From Parasedimentitalea huanghaiensis (lineage in GTDB: Bacteria > Pseudomonadota > Alphaproteobacteria > Rhodobacterales > Rhodobacteraceae): 64,000 bases of DNA. The notes beneath the pieces were generated by a model. It did no database searches. It had not been told where the DNA came from and was given only the letters and a program-made list of their open reading frames with translations. Both the position numbers and the translations under genes were made by a program. Each line of letters opens with the position of its first letter. Within the stretch, counting starts at the first letter, position 1. This document shows, piece by piece, positions 25,997 to 34,264 of this stretch. Where the stretch lies: NCBI RefSeq assembly GCF_009753675.1, contig NZ_WQLV01000002.1, forward strand, positions 186,001-250,000, written 5' to 3'.

Positions 25997-26495
25997 GTCT
26001 GCGCATAGACCGATTTGAGGGCGCAGATCAATGATTACCAGCCAAATTCACGCCCCAAGCGCTCCCGTCCGAGGCCAGACATCTCATATGCCTGTCCCCA
26101 GTTGGGCCCGGCACCGAACCTCTGGTTCAGCGTTTGCGCTTCGCTCGATTCACTTCCTGTTGCATCGACAAATATCTTGTCCGAAAATCGTCGCTATTGC
26201 TTCGGTCACATCTGGCCCCCAAATAGCAGAGAATCCATTCCTGTTTCATGCAGCCAATATGTGCTGAGAGCCCGCAATGATCATTGCTACGGCACGCCCG
26301 AAAGTCAACTTTCATTACATACGACACAAACGTGACAAAGCCACATTCAATACTACCAAAGGCTTGTTTCACGAGCCGTTTCTCCCGCCTTGATCGTCAT
26401 CCTAAGTCGATTTAGAATAAGAGGTTTCTGTTTTGTAGCATGCATTCCACAAGAAGCGTTTGTTAGTGAACCGAAAGTGGATGGAGATTTATGTG
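25997..26495. other. Intergenic region upstream of lysA with a possible gene remnant
   Basis: These 499 bp separate lysA and the divergent orphan gene at 26496. No intact gene is supported. A minus-strand frame ending at 26035 looks like a decayed C-terminus and is listed separately. The rest is AT-richer and must contain promoters for both divergent genes. Confidence 0.45.
26035..26170 (-). pseudogene. Possible C-terminal remnant of a lost gene
   Basis: On the minus strand a frame without a usable start reads DKIFVDATGSESSEAQ, continues GAGPNWGQAYEMSGLGR and ends RLGREFGW-stop at 26035-26037. The composition looks coding (GC-rich codons, ordered motif GPNWGQAYEMSGLG), unlike chance frames nearby. 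A stop cuts the frame near 26190. It could be what remains of a gene that once preceded lysA. I do not recognise it. Confidence 0.3.
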
Positions 26496-27527
26496 ATGAA
26501 GGATTGGATTTTTACTTTTTCTTCTATGTTCCGCAAATTTTGGCAATCTTTGGCAAATTCACGGGTTGCAAACCGCGCACAAGTTCTTGGAACCATCCTC
26601 GCTTTCTTCATTGCATTGGTCGCGTTTGTTTGGCCTGACCGCGTAAGTGAACATATCAACACTTTGCGACAAAGTGCTACGGCTACAGAAGAGGCAATGG
26701 TCGCAATTGAAGGGGTAGCTCAAACCTTAGAAGAACAGGCCAAGCGAACCGTCAGTCCGCTACAACAACTGACCGATCTCGGGTACCAAATCTCGTATTT
26801 TGACAGTGCAAGCGAAATGTTTTCACGAGCCATTTCTGACGGGAACTCAAAGGCAGCCAACCTCATAGTCGACGCCAACTTGCGGCTTGAACACTCGGTC
26901 ATTATTGACAATGATTTACCGATAGACGTGTGGGAAAAGCTCGTCGGTTATAGAAATTGGCCCAATGGAATGGATACTTGCAACCAAGCGGCCTTCCTAA
27001 CTTTGAGATCTCTTGAGGGTAGCAGACATCAAAACTTCCTGTTTCTTCAGGCCGAATGTGCAGATATTGTTCGCGACAAGCTGCATGTGGAAGATTCCGC
27101 AATCCACGCTTCCTTAGAGCAGAAAGTGCAACGAGATCGCGACGCCGCTGAAGAACAAGCGCGAGCCAATAACCTTGCTATGGCTGCAGAACAAAGATGT
27201 TTTCAGTATTATACGTCCTCCGACTTTCGTTTTGAGATGGAGGCAGCACTCGTTGAATACATCTTGACGAATGGAAAACGTTGGAACCCGCCGAAATTCG
27301 AACTGACGGCGAACGAGAAAGATGCAGTTTACCCAGGTTACGACTATTATCCTCACTACCAACAGCTACTGAACTACGCCAACCGTGGTGAGCTAGGAGT
27401 TCTCCGCGGACGGTTGGCCCTAAATAGGCCAAAACGCATTTCTTCTGTTAACGAAGCGTTTGAATATGCACTGAACGGTTGGCCCGAGGCAGATTGCGGT
27501 CAAATCGAAGCCATATCACAACGTTAG
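26496..27527 (+). CDS. Orphan membrane-anchored coiled-coil protein
   Basis: This encodes 343 residues from ATG 26496, with GGAG about ten bases upstream; in-frame ATG 26481 and TTG 26460 lack a better site. One transmembrane helix (VLGTILAFFIALVAFVW, about 30-46) follows a basic N-terminus. A coiled coil lies at about 50-90 (VSEHINTLRQSATATEEAM), with a second charged helix near 205-235 (QRDRDAAEEQARANN). Five or six cysteines are scattered. I recognise no family. It lies opposite to lysA and argH in an AT-rich stretch (block 26761-26820: 26 GC of 60). I infer a horizontally acquired accessory gene. Confidence 0.7.
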   Translation: MKDWIFTFSSMFRKFWQSLANSRVANRAQVLGTILAFFIALVAFVWPDRVSEHINTLRQSATATEEAMVAIEGVAQTLEEQAKRTVSPLQQLTDLGYQISYFDSASEMFSRAISDGNSKAANLIVDANLRLEHSVIIDNDLPIDVWEKLVGYRNWPNGMDTCNQAAFLTLRSLEGSRHQNFLFLQAECADIVRDKLHVEDSAIHASLEQKVQRDRDAAEEQARANNLAMAAEQRCFQYYTSSDFRFEMEAALVEYILTNGKRWNPPKFELTANEKDAVYPGYDYYPHYQQLLNYANRGELGVLRGRLALNRPKRISSVNEAFEYALNGWPEADCGQIEAISQR

Positions 27528-27857
27528 TAAACGTATTAGAAGTTGTTTTACCGCCTTACCAAATGATGCACAGATCCAATTCTTTCACTTCCATTGGCAT
27601 CAAGTCAGATGAACAGGTGGGCTGTGGAAATCGCGGCTGTCATCAAGTGCCTAATTTGTTGAAAACATCTTCTAAACGATTCAAAGGAATGTAACAGCCA
27701 TAGATGGCACGCAACTCCGACAGCAGACATCGGAGCGACTGCGATGGCGCTGACAGAGTAACTGCACTGTCCCACATAGCTGACCTTGGGCGGCACACAG
27801 CGAATGGCAGCAGTTAGAGGTTAAACCGTATCATACAGATTTAACCCCTTCCCTCGA

Positions 27858-27924
27858 CCCGCCAGCCTCGGATCAAGGACCGCACCGCGGCCGCGCGCAG
27901 GCGCGGTTTATCCTTGAGGCGGGG
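27858..27924. repeat. Interrupted GC-rich palindrome
   Basis: Outer arms CCCGCC..CCTC..AAGGA (27858-27879) pair with TCCTTGAGGCGGG (27911-27923), with small bulges. An inner ACCGCG/CGCGGT hairpin lies between them. The bulged, nested design looks like a repetitive palindromic element, not a terminator. Confidence 0.5.
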
Positions 27925-27947
27925 ATGGCAGACCATACACTTGAACG

Positions 27948-27981
27948 GGTTCCTGAGGGGCAGACCTGCCCTTCAGGAACC
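27948..27981. repeat. 16-bp-arm inverted repeat
   Basis: Arms 27948-27963 (starting GGTTCCTGAGG) and 27966-27981 (ending CAGGAACC) pair at 15 of 16 positions around a 2-base loop. It is too tight for a simple RNA hairpin loop, so it would be a cruciform or longer-loop stem. No T run follows. Confidence 0.6.
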
Positions 27982-27987
27982 TCTCAG

Positions 27988-28019
27988 CAAAAAGAAAACG
28001 CCGCGCAAAGCGCGGCGTT
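27988..28019 (-). terminator. Rho-independent terminator for argH-lipoprotein (minus strand)
   Basis: AACGCCGCGC-AAA-GCGCGGCGTT (27997-28019) is a perfect 10-bp stem. Read on the minus strand it is followed by TTTCTTTTTGC, a typical terminator tail. It lies 75 bp beyond the lipoprotein stop and ends the argH transcript, uncoupling it from lysA. Confidence 0.85.
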
Positions 28020-28094
28020 GCGCCCAAGGCTGCCAAGGGCTTCAGCTTTAGCTGAGAGGCACCGCGCAGGGGCGGGAGAGCGTGGGTGTTACTA

Positions 28095-28271
28095 TCAAAA
28101 GCCCAAATAGATCCCCAGCGGACCTTTGTTCAGGCCAACACCACCACGCGTATGTACACCGCTATTAGAAACACTAACACCGGCATTCAGCGACGGTTGA
28201 ACCGGTTCGCCATCCACACCACACGCGCTTAGAACACCTACCGCCACCAGAGATAACATCCATTTATGCAT
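28095..28271 (-). CDS. Small lipoprotein following argH
   Basis: This encodes 58 residues from ATG 28271 with an AAGGAG ribosome-binding site. The lipoprotein signal has the lipobox LSAC with Cys17 as the lipidation site. The mature peptide is short and Gly/Val-rich (SVSNSGVHTRGGVGLNKG). It resembles the small lipoproteins (LptM/YifL-like in position) encoded between argH/cyaY and lysA in proteobacteria. LptM of E. coli assists LptD maturation; equivalence here is inferred from position and size only. It lies 32 bp after argH and is probably cotranscribed. Confidence 0.75.
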   Translation of the reverse strand: MHKWMLSLVAVGVLSACGVDGEPVQPSLNAGVSVSNSGVHTRGGVGLNKGPLGIYLGF

Positions 28272-28303
28272 TTTCGGTCTCCTTTTTCGGATGAGGCAGC
28301 AGA

Positions 28304-29698
28304 TCACGCCTTCAGAATTTCAGTCCAGCGCGCGATCTGCTGGCGCACCTGCGCCGGGGCGGTTCCGCCATAGGACATGCGCGAGTTTACCGAATTTTCA
28401 ACCCCAAGCACAGAGAAGATATCGTCGGTAATCCCAGCATGCACACCCTGCATATCCTCAAGGCTCAGGTCCGGCAGATCACAGCTGCGGTCTTCGGCCA
28501 TGGCGACCAATGTACCAGTGACATGGTGCGCATCGCGGAACGGCACCTTCAGCACCCGAACCATCCAGTCAGCCAGATCGGTCGCAGTCGAGAAACCCGA
28601 ACCAGCAGCAGCCGCCAGAGAGTCGCGGTTGGCGGTCATGTCTTTCACCATGCCCTCCATCGCGGCCAGGGCCAGCATCCAGTTGTCAGCGGCGTCGAAC
28701 ACCTGCTCTTTGTCTTCCTGCATATCCTTGGAATAGGCCAGCGGCAGACCCTTCATCACCATCATCAGCGCAGTATTGGCACCAAAGATCCGGCCGACCT
28801 TGGCACGGATCAGCTCGGCCGCGTCAGGATTCTTTTTCTGCGGCATGATGGACGAACCAGTCGAGAACCGATCCGACAGGGTGACAAAGCGGAACTGGGC
28901 AGTGGACCAGATCACCAGTTCTTCGGCAAAGCGGCTCAGGTGTACGGCGCAGATCGAGGCCGCACTCAGGAACTCCAGCGCAAAGTCACGGTCTGATACG
29001 GCATCCAGCGAGTTGGCGGCAGGCCGGTCAAAGCCCAGCGCGGATGCAGTCATGTCGCGGTCAATCGGGAAAGACGTCCCGGCCAGAGCCGCAGCACCCA
29101 ACGGTGATTCGTTCATCCGGGCTCGAGCATCGCGCACGCGCGACAGATCCCGTCCAAACATTTCCACATAGGCCATCATGTGATGGCCCCAGGTTACCGG
29201 CTGCGCCACTTGCAGGTGGGTAAAACCGGGCATCACCCAATCGGCACCAGCTTCAGCCTGCGCCAGCAGCGCTTTGATCAGTGCCAGCAGACCTGCCTCA
29301 GCCGCGTCCAGCTGATCACGCACCCAGAGTTTGAAATCGGTGGCGACCTGATCGTTGCGCGACCGGCCAGTGTGCAGACGACCCGCAGGTTCGCCGATGA
29401 TATCCTTCAGACGGGCCTCCACATTCATGTGGATGTCTTCCAGCGCGGTGGAAAACTGGAAAGTTCCGTTGTCGATTTCTGACAATACGGTGAGCAGGCC
29501 TTCCCTGATCGCCTCGGCATCGTTATCGGTGATCACGCCTGTTGCGGCCAACATCGCCGCATGGGCCCGCGAGCCGGCAATGTCCTGCGCCGCCATCCGC
29601 TGATCGTATCCGATCGAGGCATTGATTGCCTCCATGATCGCGTCCGGGCCAGCGGCAAAGCGGCCGCCCCACATTTGGTTCGAGGATTGGTCTGTCAT
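28304..29698 (-). CDS. argH: Argininosuccinate lyase
   Basis: This 464-residue enzyme of the fumarase/aspartase superfamily splits argininosuccinate to arginine and fumarate. N-terminal [24 protein letters not shown] and the signature [12 protein letters not shown] (near 277-288) are intact. It ends with a variable arginine-synthesis-type C-terminus. The ATG at 29698 lies only 21 bp from the divergent tlpA start, so both promoters must overlap or lie within the opposite coding sequences. Confidence 0.96.
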   Translation of the reverse strand: MTDQSSNQMWGGRFAAGPDAIMEAINASIGYDQRMAAQDIAGSRAHAAMLAATGVITDNDAEAIREGLLTVLSEIDNGTFQFSTALEDIHMNVEARLKDIIGEPAGRLHTGRSRNDQVATDFKLWVRDQLDAAEAGLLALIKALLAQAEAGADWVMPGFTHLQVAQPVTWGHHMMAYVEMFGRDLSRVRDARARMNESPLGAAALAGTSFPIDRDMTASALGFDRPAANSLDAVSDRDFALEFLSAASICAVHLSRFAEELVIWSTAQFRFVTLSDRFSTGSSIMPQKKNPDAAELIRAKVGRIFGANTALMMVMKGLPLAYSKDMQEDKEQVFDAADNWMLALAAMEGMVKDMTANRDSLAAAAGSGFSTATDLADWMVRVLKVPFRDAHHVTGTLVAMAEDRSCDLPDLSLEDMQGVHAGITDDIFSVLGVENSVNSRMSYGGTAPAQVRQQIARWTEILKA

Positions 29699-29719
29699 GG
29701 TAAGATACCCGGAGATAAA

Positions 29720-30283
29720 ATGCGTCTGTTACGTCTGATCCCCCTTTATATCGCCCTGAGCTTGGGTGCAAATGCCGCTCTTGCCGTCGAACTGCCAGAG
29801 CTGGAAGCGATGCGCGTCGGAGACATGAAGAAGCTGAACTTTCACAGCACGCCTAAGGAAGTTTCGGACAAAGAGTTCTATCTGGCCGATGACGCTGGAC
29901 TCGGCACTCTGGCTGATTACAAAGGCAAGATCGTTCTTCTGAACTTCTGGGCGACCTGGTGTGCGCCTTGTCGGGCTGAAATGCCTATGCTGGAAGAACT
30001 GCAAGTGGAGCTGGGAGGAGATGATTTTGAGGTCGTGACCCTTGCCACTGGACGCAATTCTCCGGCTGGAATTGTCAAGTTCTTCGACGAAGCAGGCATT
30101 GCAAATTTACCTCGCCATCAGGATCCTAAACAGGCGGTCGCGCGCGAAATGGCAGTCCTCGGCTTGCCGATTACCGTGATTCTGGATCGCGAGGGCCGGG
30201 AGATTGCCCGGCTGCGCGGCGATGCACATTGGAATTCTGACAGCGCCAAGGCGATCCTTTCGGCCCTGATCGCCGAACAATAA
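29720..30283 (+). CDS. TlpA family periplasmic thiol-disulfide oxidoreductase
   Basis: This encodes 187 residues from ATG 29720, with CGGAG upstream; the frame opens earlier inside argH, but that is antisense. A signal peptide of about 22 residues (ALA-VE) exports it. The thioredoxin fold has the active site W80-CAPC84 ([15 protein letters not shown]) and the cis-Pro segment GLPITVILD. TlpA/ResA-like proteins keep cysteines reduced in the periplasm for cytochrome c or copper-site assembly. The divergent pairing with argH is frequent in Rhodobacterales. Confidence 0.9.
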   Translation: MRLLRLIPLYIALSLGANAALAVELPELEAMRVGDMKKLNFHSTPKEVSDKEFYLADDAGLGTLADYKGKIVLLNFWATWCAPCRAEMPMLEELQVELGGDDFEVVTLATGRNSPAGIVKFFDEAGIANLPRHQDPKQAVAREMAVLGLPITVILDREGREIARLRGDAHWNSDSAKAILSALIAEQ

Positions 30284-30301
30284 CGCACTATCTTGTCCTC
30301 A

Positions 30302-30325
30302 GTAGCCCCACCCATTCGGGGCTAC
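30302..30325. terminator. Hairpin after tlpA
   Basis: GTAGCCCC...GGGGCTAC is a perfect 8-bp stem with an 8-base loop, 19 bp after the tlpA stop. No T run follows, and the next Shine-Dalgarno (AGAGGAGG) comes soon after, so it may be only a partial terminator or mRNA stabiliser. Confidence 0.5.
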
Positions 30326-30346
30326 CCACCTAGAGGAGGATAAATC

Positions 30347-30688
30347 ATGCATCCCGTTGTATTACTCATAGGTCGTTTGCCACATGTGATTGGCAATGTG
30401 GCACTGCAATTAGATCATCTGCCCATCGAATGGCTCGGCGCGCATGATCATGCCGAAGTCGTACGCCAGCTGGAAAGTGAACCCCGAATCGCCTGTGTCA
30501 TAATGGGTGCGGGGCTGGATGATGACATCCGTGGTGATTTAATTGGTATTATCGCATCCCTGCGGCCAGATGTTTGTATTCACCTAAAAGATCGCACCTC
30601 AGGGCCTGACGGGCTGGTTCCTTTTGTCGAGCGCGTCGTTCAGCAAGAGCTACTGCCACAAAGTGACCGTATGGCAATGACCGTGTAA
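30347..30688 (+). CDS. Hypothetical receiver-like small protein
   Basis: This encodes 113 residues from ATG 30347, with a strong AGAGGAGG site. The strand-helix alternation (VVLLIGRLP, WLGAHDHAEVVRQLESEP, IACVIMGAGLDDDIRGDLIGIIASLRPDVCIHLKD) resembles a short Rossmann or receiver-like fold. The phospho-acceptor Asp and Lys of true receivers are not evident. No family is recognised. It precedes a degenerate EAL gene by 173 bp in the same direction, so a shared signalling role is possible but unproven. Confidence 0.65.
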   Translation: MHPVVLLIGRLPHVIGNVALQLDHLPIEWLGAHDHAEVVRQLESEPRIACVIMGAGLDDDIRGDLIGIIASLRPDVCIHLKDRTSGPDGLVPFVERVVQQELLPQSDRMAMTV

Positions 30689-30861
30689 ACTTTAGTTGGT
30701 AGAATTGTCTTCACGCAATTCCATCTTTAGCTGGAAGCTGTCTAAGACGATTTTGGTCTGCCCAGGGCTGGGCTACTATTTTCCATAAAATGCCGTTTTT
30801 AATCACCGCTTTACCCTTTTAGAGGAACCTCCTCATCAACGCACAACGTAATCCGACTCGG

Positions 30862-31722
30862 ATGAAGGATGAGGGCCAGAAGGTGAAAAAGGGGCAAAAG
30901 TTCAAGGCAGAGATGCCCGAAGGGGCTGACAATCCACTCAATGCAGCCGTTGTCAATCGCGATCATTCGACACTCGATATTGTGGCAGAAGCGATCAAGC
31001 ACAATCAAACTATGCTGGCTTACCAGCCTGTTATGCAAGCATTGCCTCCACATGGCGCGGCCTTTTATGAAGGCTACATTCGGGTATTGGATTCTACAGG
31101 CAGAGTTATTCCCGCACGCGAATTCATGCCTGTGGTCGAAGATAAAGAACTTGGTCGGGTCCTGGATTGTCTAGCACTGGAACACGGTTTTAAAGCACTA
31201 CGTCAAAACCCTGACATCCGCGTTTCTATAAACATGTCAGCCCGGTCAATCGGTTACGGCCGCTGGATGCGCGTTGTTAATCGGGTTTTGAAGAAAGATT
31301 CCACATTGGGTGAACGTCTGGTGCTGGAAATCTCAGAAGCTTCAGCCATGGCTGCGCCTGAGTTGGTGATCGATTTCATGGACCGGATGCAGGAACATGG
31401 CATTGCCTTTGCGCTCGACAATTTTGGGGCGGGCACCTCGATCATCAAACATTTCCGCGAATTTTTCTTTGATGCGGTCAAAATCGACGGCCAGTTCATT
31501 CGCGGGATCCACGCCAATCACGACAATCAAGCGGTGACACGGGCACTGGTCGGTGTGGCCAAACAATTCGATATGTTGATTGTGGCAGAATCGGTCGAAA
31601 GCGCAGCCGACGCCGAATTCCTGGTGTCAATTGGTGTCGATTGCCTACAAGGCTATCTCTACGGTGCCCCATCAGTAAGCCCCCCTTGGATCGAAGAGCT
31701 AAAACAGCGCACCCGCGCCTAG
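30862..31722 (+). CDS. Degenerate EAL-domain protein
   Basis: This 286-residue cytoplasmic protein has a short charged leader and one EAL domain (about 35-280). The signature EAL is E70-G-Y. Several ligand or metal residues remain: N124 (INMS), E156/E159 (LEISE), D186, K208 (VKID), E243 and E246 (AESVES), Q263 (QGYLYG). The second Asp of DDFG is Asn187 (LDNFGAG). Loss of that Asp usually abolishes c-di-GMP hydrolysis, so it is probably a c-di-GMP sensor or protein-interaction module. The start is uncertain: ATG 30862 lacks a clear ribosome site, while AGAGGA at 30819 lies further upstream. Confidence 0.85.
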   Translation: MKDEGQKVKKGQKFKAEMPEGADNPLNAAVVNRDHSTLDIVAEAIKHNQTMLAYQPVMQALPPHGAAFYEGYIRVLDSTGRVIPAREFMPVVEDKELGRVLDCLALEHGFKALRQNPDIRVSINMSARSIGYGRWMRVVNRVLKKDSTLGERLVLEISEASAMAAPELVIDFMDRMQEHGIAFALDNFGAGTSIIKHFREFFFDAVKIDGQFIRGIHANHDNQAVTRALVGVAKQFDMLIVAESVESAADAEFLVSIGVDCLQGYLYGAPSVSPPWIEELKQRTRA

Positions 31723-31748
31723 CCCAAGCATTCCAACAGCTACGTAAT

Positions 31749-31781
31749 AATACCCAGATCCCCCGGAACTGGGTATTTTTT
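31749..31781 (+). terminator. Rho-independent terminator after the EAL gene
   Basis: AATACCCAG...CTGGGTATT is a 9-bp stem followed by TTTTTT. It insulates the phaA promoter region from upstream transcription. Confidence 0.85.
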
Positions 31782-31844
31782 GCTTGCAGCAATTGACACA
31801 GATGCCCCGTCTGAGACACCCTGCCCACTGCTGCACCTGCAGCA
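31780..31844. promoter_or_regulatory. TGC-rich palindromes upstream of phaA (PhaR-like)
   Basis: TTGCT-TGC-AGCAA (31780-31792) and TGCTGC-ACCT-GCAGCA (31829-31844) are perfect inverted repeats. A TTGACA -35-like box follows the first (31794-31799). PhaR, the PHB-responsive repressor of Paracoccus and Rhodobacter, binds TGC-rich palindromes, so these are plausible PhaR operators. phaR itself is not in the window. Confidence 0.5.
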
Positions 31845-31959
31845 ATTCGTAATTTTACATCCTGCAAGGGAGGGGAATGCCAGATGCTGCGGCTGCAAAA
31901 TCGACGCCCGGCGCCATACCATTTCCCACAGCACAATTAATGGCAGAGGACCCATATCA

Positions 31960-33138
31960 ATGACCAATGTTGTAATCGCATCCGCCGCGCGTACCGCCGT
32001 CGGCAGCTTCGGCGGAGCCTTCGCCAACACTCCGGCCCACGATCTGGGCTCGACCGTTCTGCAGGCCGTTGTTGAACGCGCCGGTATCGAAGCCGGCGAA
32101 GTTTCCGAAACTATTCTGGGTCAGGTTCTGACCGCAGCTCAGGGTCAAAACCCTGCCCGTCAGGCCCACGTCAACGCCGGTCTGCCAATTGAATCCGCCG
32201 CTTGGAGCCTTAACCAAGTTTGTGGTTCAGGCCTTCGCGCCGTAGCATTGGGTGCTCAGCACATCATGTTGGGCGACGCCGACATCGTTGCTGCCGGTGG
32301 CCAGGAAAACATGACCCTATCCCCCCATGCCGCACATCTGCGTGCCGGTCACAAAATGGGCGATATGAAATACATCGACACCATGATCCGCGACGGGTTG
32401 TGGGATGCGTTCAATGGCTACCACATGGGCCAAACCGCTGAAAACGTTGCCAACAAGTACGAAATCTCACGCGACGAGCAGGATGCTTTTGCGGTTGCCT
32501 CTCAGAACAAAGCCGAGGCAGCGCAAAAGGCTGGCAAGTTTGCTGACGAAATCACCGCCTTTACCGTGAAGCACCGCAAGGGTGACATCACCGTCGACAG
32601 TGATGAGTACATCCGCCACGGCGCCACGATTGAGGCGATGCAGAAACTGCGCCCGGCCTTTGTGCGCGACGGCGGTTCGGTCACAGCGGCCAACGCATCC
32701 GGCCTGAACGACGGTGCGGCGGCGACTCTGTTGATGTCAGCCGACAACGCTGAAAAGCGCGGCATCACCCCACTGGCCCGCATTGCATCTTACGCAACCG
32801 TTGGTCTGGACCCGTCAATCATGGGTGTTGGCCCGGTTTATGCATCCCGCAAGGCCCTGGATAAAGCTGGCTGGAGCGCCAGTGATCTTGATCTGGTTGA
32901 AGCCAACGAAGCCTTTGCCGCACAGGCCTGTGCCGTAAACAAAGAAATGGGTTGGGACCCGGAAATCGTCAACGTCAACGGCGGTGCCATCGCAATCGGC
33001 CACCCAATTGGCGCTTCTGGTTGCCGCGTGCTGAACACCTTGCTGTTTGAAATGCAGCGACGCGATGCCAAAAAAGGGCTGGCTACCCTGTGTATCGGCG
33101 GCGGCATGGGTGTGGCCATGTGTGTCGAACGCCCATAA
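31960..33138 (+). CDS. phaA: Acetyl-CoA acetyltransferase (beta-ketothiolase)
   Basis: This encodes 392 residues from ATG 31960, with AGAGGA upstream; the longer open frame from 31780 crosses the operator region. Thiolase residues are in place: the nucleophile C88 (NQVCGSG), the His in GGAIAIGHPIGASG, and C378 (TLCIGGGMG). It condenses two acetyl-CoA to acetoacetyl-CoA. The adjacent phaB indicates polyhydroxybutyrate precursor synthesis. A terminator separates the two genes, so each is transcribed on its own or with read-through. Confidence 0.95.
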   Translation: MTNVVIASAARTAVGSFGGAFANTPAHDLGSTVLQAVVERAGIEAGEVSETILGQVLTAAQGQNPARQAHVNAGLPIESAAWSLNQVCGSGLRAVALGAQHIMLGDADIVAAGGQENMTLSPHAAHLRAGHKMGDMKYIDTMIRDGLWDAFNGYHMGQTAENVANKYEISRDEQDAFAVASQNKAEAAQKAGKFADEITAFTVKHRKGDITVDSDEYIRHGATIEAMQKLRPAFVRDGGSVTAANASGLNDGAAATLLMSADNAEKRGITPLARIASYATVGLDPSIMGVGPVYASRKALDKAGWSASDLDLVEANEAFAAQACAVNKEMGWDPEIVNVNGGAIAIGHPIGASGCRVLNTLLFEMQRRDAKKGLATLCIGGGMGVAMCVERP

Positions 33139-33161
33139 GCTTTAAATTTCAACTCGGTATC

Positions 33162-33187
33162 AAGGGCGTCCTTCGGGCGCCCTTTTT
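33162..33187 (+). terminator. Rho-independent terminator after phaA
   Basis: AAGGGCG-TCCTTCGG-GCGCCCTT forms a stem with a TTCG-type loop, followed by TTTTTC, 24 bp after the phaA stop. Confidence 0.85.
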
Positions 33188-33336
33188 CTTTGCACCACAC
33201 AATTCACTGCGGAATTTGCGGGCGGAACACCGCTTAACAAGTTCCCCTTAGGTTTTTTCACAACTTGCGGTTAAGCTTTTCATGCCCATGTCATAGTCAG
33301 TATGCGACAATTTATGCGGCACTGCGGCAATTTGCT

Positions 33337-33355
33337 TGCGCAATAATATTGCGCA
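33337..33355. promoter_or_regulatory. 19-bp palindrome upstream of phaB (PhaR-like)
   Basis: TGCGCAATA-A-TATTGCGCA is a perfect inverted repeat with 9-bp arms, 58 bp before phaB. It is preceded by several TGCGGCA/TTGC elements (33313-33340). TGC-rich dyads are the known PhaR target type. Its position fits repression or autoregulated timing of phaB. Confidence 0.6.
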
Positions 33356-33413
33356 TAAGATACTAAAACTGTAGCAAGATTACCAAGTAAAATATTACCA
33401 GAGGATTCTCCAT

Positions 33414-34136
33414 ATGGCACGAACAGCTCTCGTCACCGGTGGCTCGCGCGGAATCGGCGCAGCAATCTCCAAGGCCCTAAAGGCCGAAGGCTATAATGTC
33501 GCCGCGACCTATGCCGGTAATGACGAAGCCGCATCGGTGTTTACCGAAGAAACCGGCATCAAAACTTACAAATGGAATGTCGCCGATTACGAGGCCAGCA
33601 AAGCAGGTATTGCGCAGGTCGAGGCTGATCTGGGCCCGGTAGATATCGTGGTTGCCAATGCTGGCATCACCCGCGACGCCCCCTTCCACAAGATGACACC
33701 GGAACAGTGGCATCAGGTTGTCGACACAAACCTGACCGGTGTGTTCAACACGGTCCACCCAATCTGGCCTGGTATGCGCGAGCGCAAGTTTGGCCGTGTC
33801 ATCGTGATCAGTTCTATCAACGGTCAAAAGGGCCAGTTTGCTCAGGTTAACTATGCCGCGACCAAAGCGGGTGATCTGGGGATCGTCAAATCCCTGGCCC
33901 AGGAAGGCGCGCGCGCGGGCATCACAACCAATGCAATCTGTCCCGGCTACATCGCCACTGAGATGGTTATGGCTGTGCCTGAGAAGGTACGCGACTCGAT
34001 CATCAGCCAAATTCCTACTGGTCGCTTGGGTGAACCCGAAGAAATTGCACGCTGCGTGGCGTTTCTTGCTTCGGAAGAGTCCGGCTTTATCAACGGATCA
34101 ACGATCTCAGCCAACGGCGGCCAGTTTTTCGTTTAA
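33414..34136 (+). CDS. phaB: Acetoacetyl-CoA reductase
   Basis: This 240-residue short-chain dehydrogenase reduces acetoacetyl-CoA to (R)-3-hydroxybutyryl-CoA with NADPH. The cofactor motif TGGSRGIG is at residues 8-15 and NAG at 82-84. The catalytic Ser is near 133-134, with Y147-x3-K151 (YAATK). CPGYIATEMV and the C-terminal NGGQFFV are PhaB-like. AGAGGA precedes the start. The PHB synthase gene is elsewhere. Confidence 0.95.
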   Translation: MARTALVTGGSRGIGAAISKALKAEGYNVAATYAGNDEAASVFTEETGIKTYKWNVADYEASKAGIAQVEADLGPVDIVVANAGITRDAPFHKMTPEQWHQVVDTNLTGVFNTVHPIWPGMRERKFGRVIVISSINGQKGQFAQVNYAATKAGDLGIVKSLAQEGARAGITTNAICPGYIATEMVMAVPEKVRDSIISQIPTGRLGEPEEIARCVAFLASEESGFINGSTISANGGQFFV

Positions 34137-34178
34137 ACAATCTTTGATCGTTGGCGACTTAACACCTCGCTCACAAAC

Positions 34179-34207
34179 AAGGGCCGGTCCAATTGGACCG
34201 GCCCTTT
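34179..34207 (+). terminator. Rho-independent terminator after phaB
   Basis: GGGCCGGTCC-AATT-GGACCGGCCC is a perfect 10-bp stem followed by TTTCC. It lies 45 bp after the phaB stop. Confidence 0.8.
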
Positions 34208-34264
34208 CCATATCCCGTAAGGACGCGCGCGCTGCGCCCAGCGGGAAATCAGGTTAAGTGGAGC

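Larger units (their letters stand above)
27528..28094. other. Long intergenic region with stacked hairpins; no gene
   Basis: This gap of 567 bp has no supported ORF; a short frame at 27925-28110 only traverses hairpins. The left half is AT-rich. The right half (from 27858) is GC-rich with three strong palindromes, described separately, the last being the terminator of the leftward argH-lipoprotein transcript. Confidence 0.5.

Noticed and set aside
27925-28110. Small plus-strand ORF of 61 codons
   Set aside because: It only reads through the hairpin cluster and the argH-operon terminator; composition is repeat-derived.
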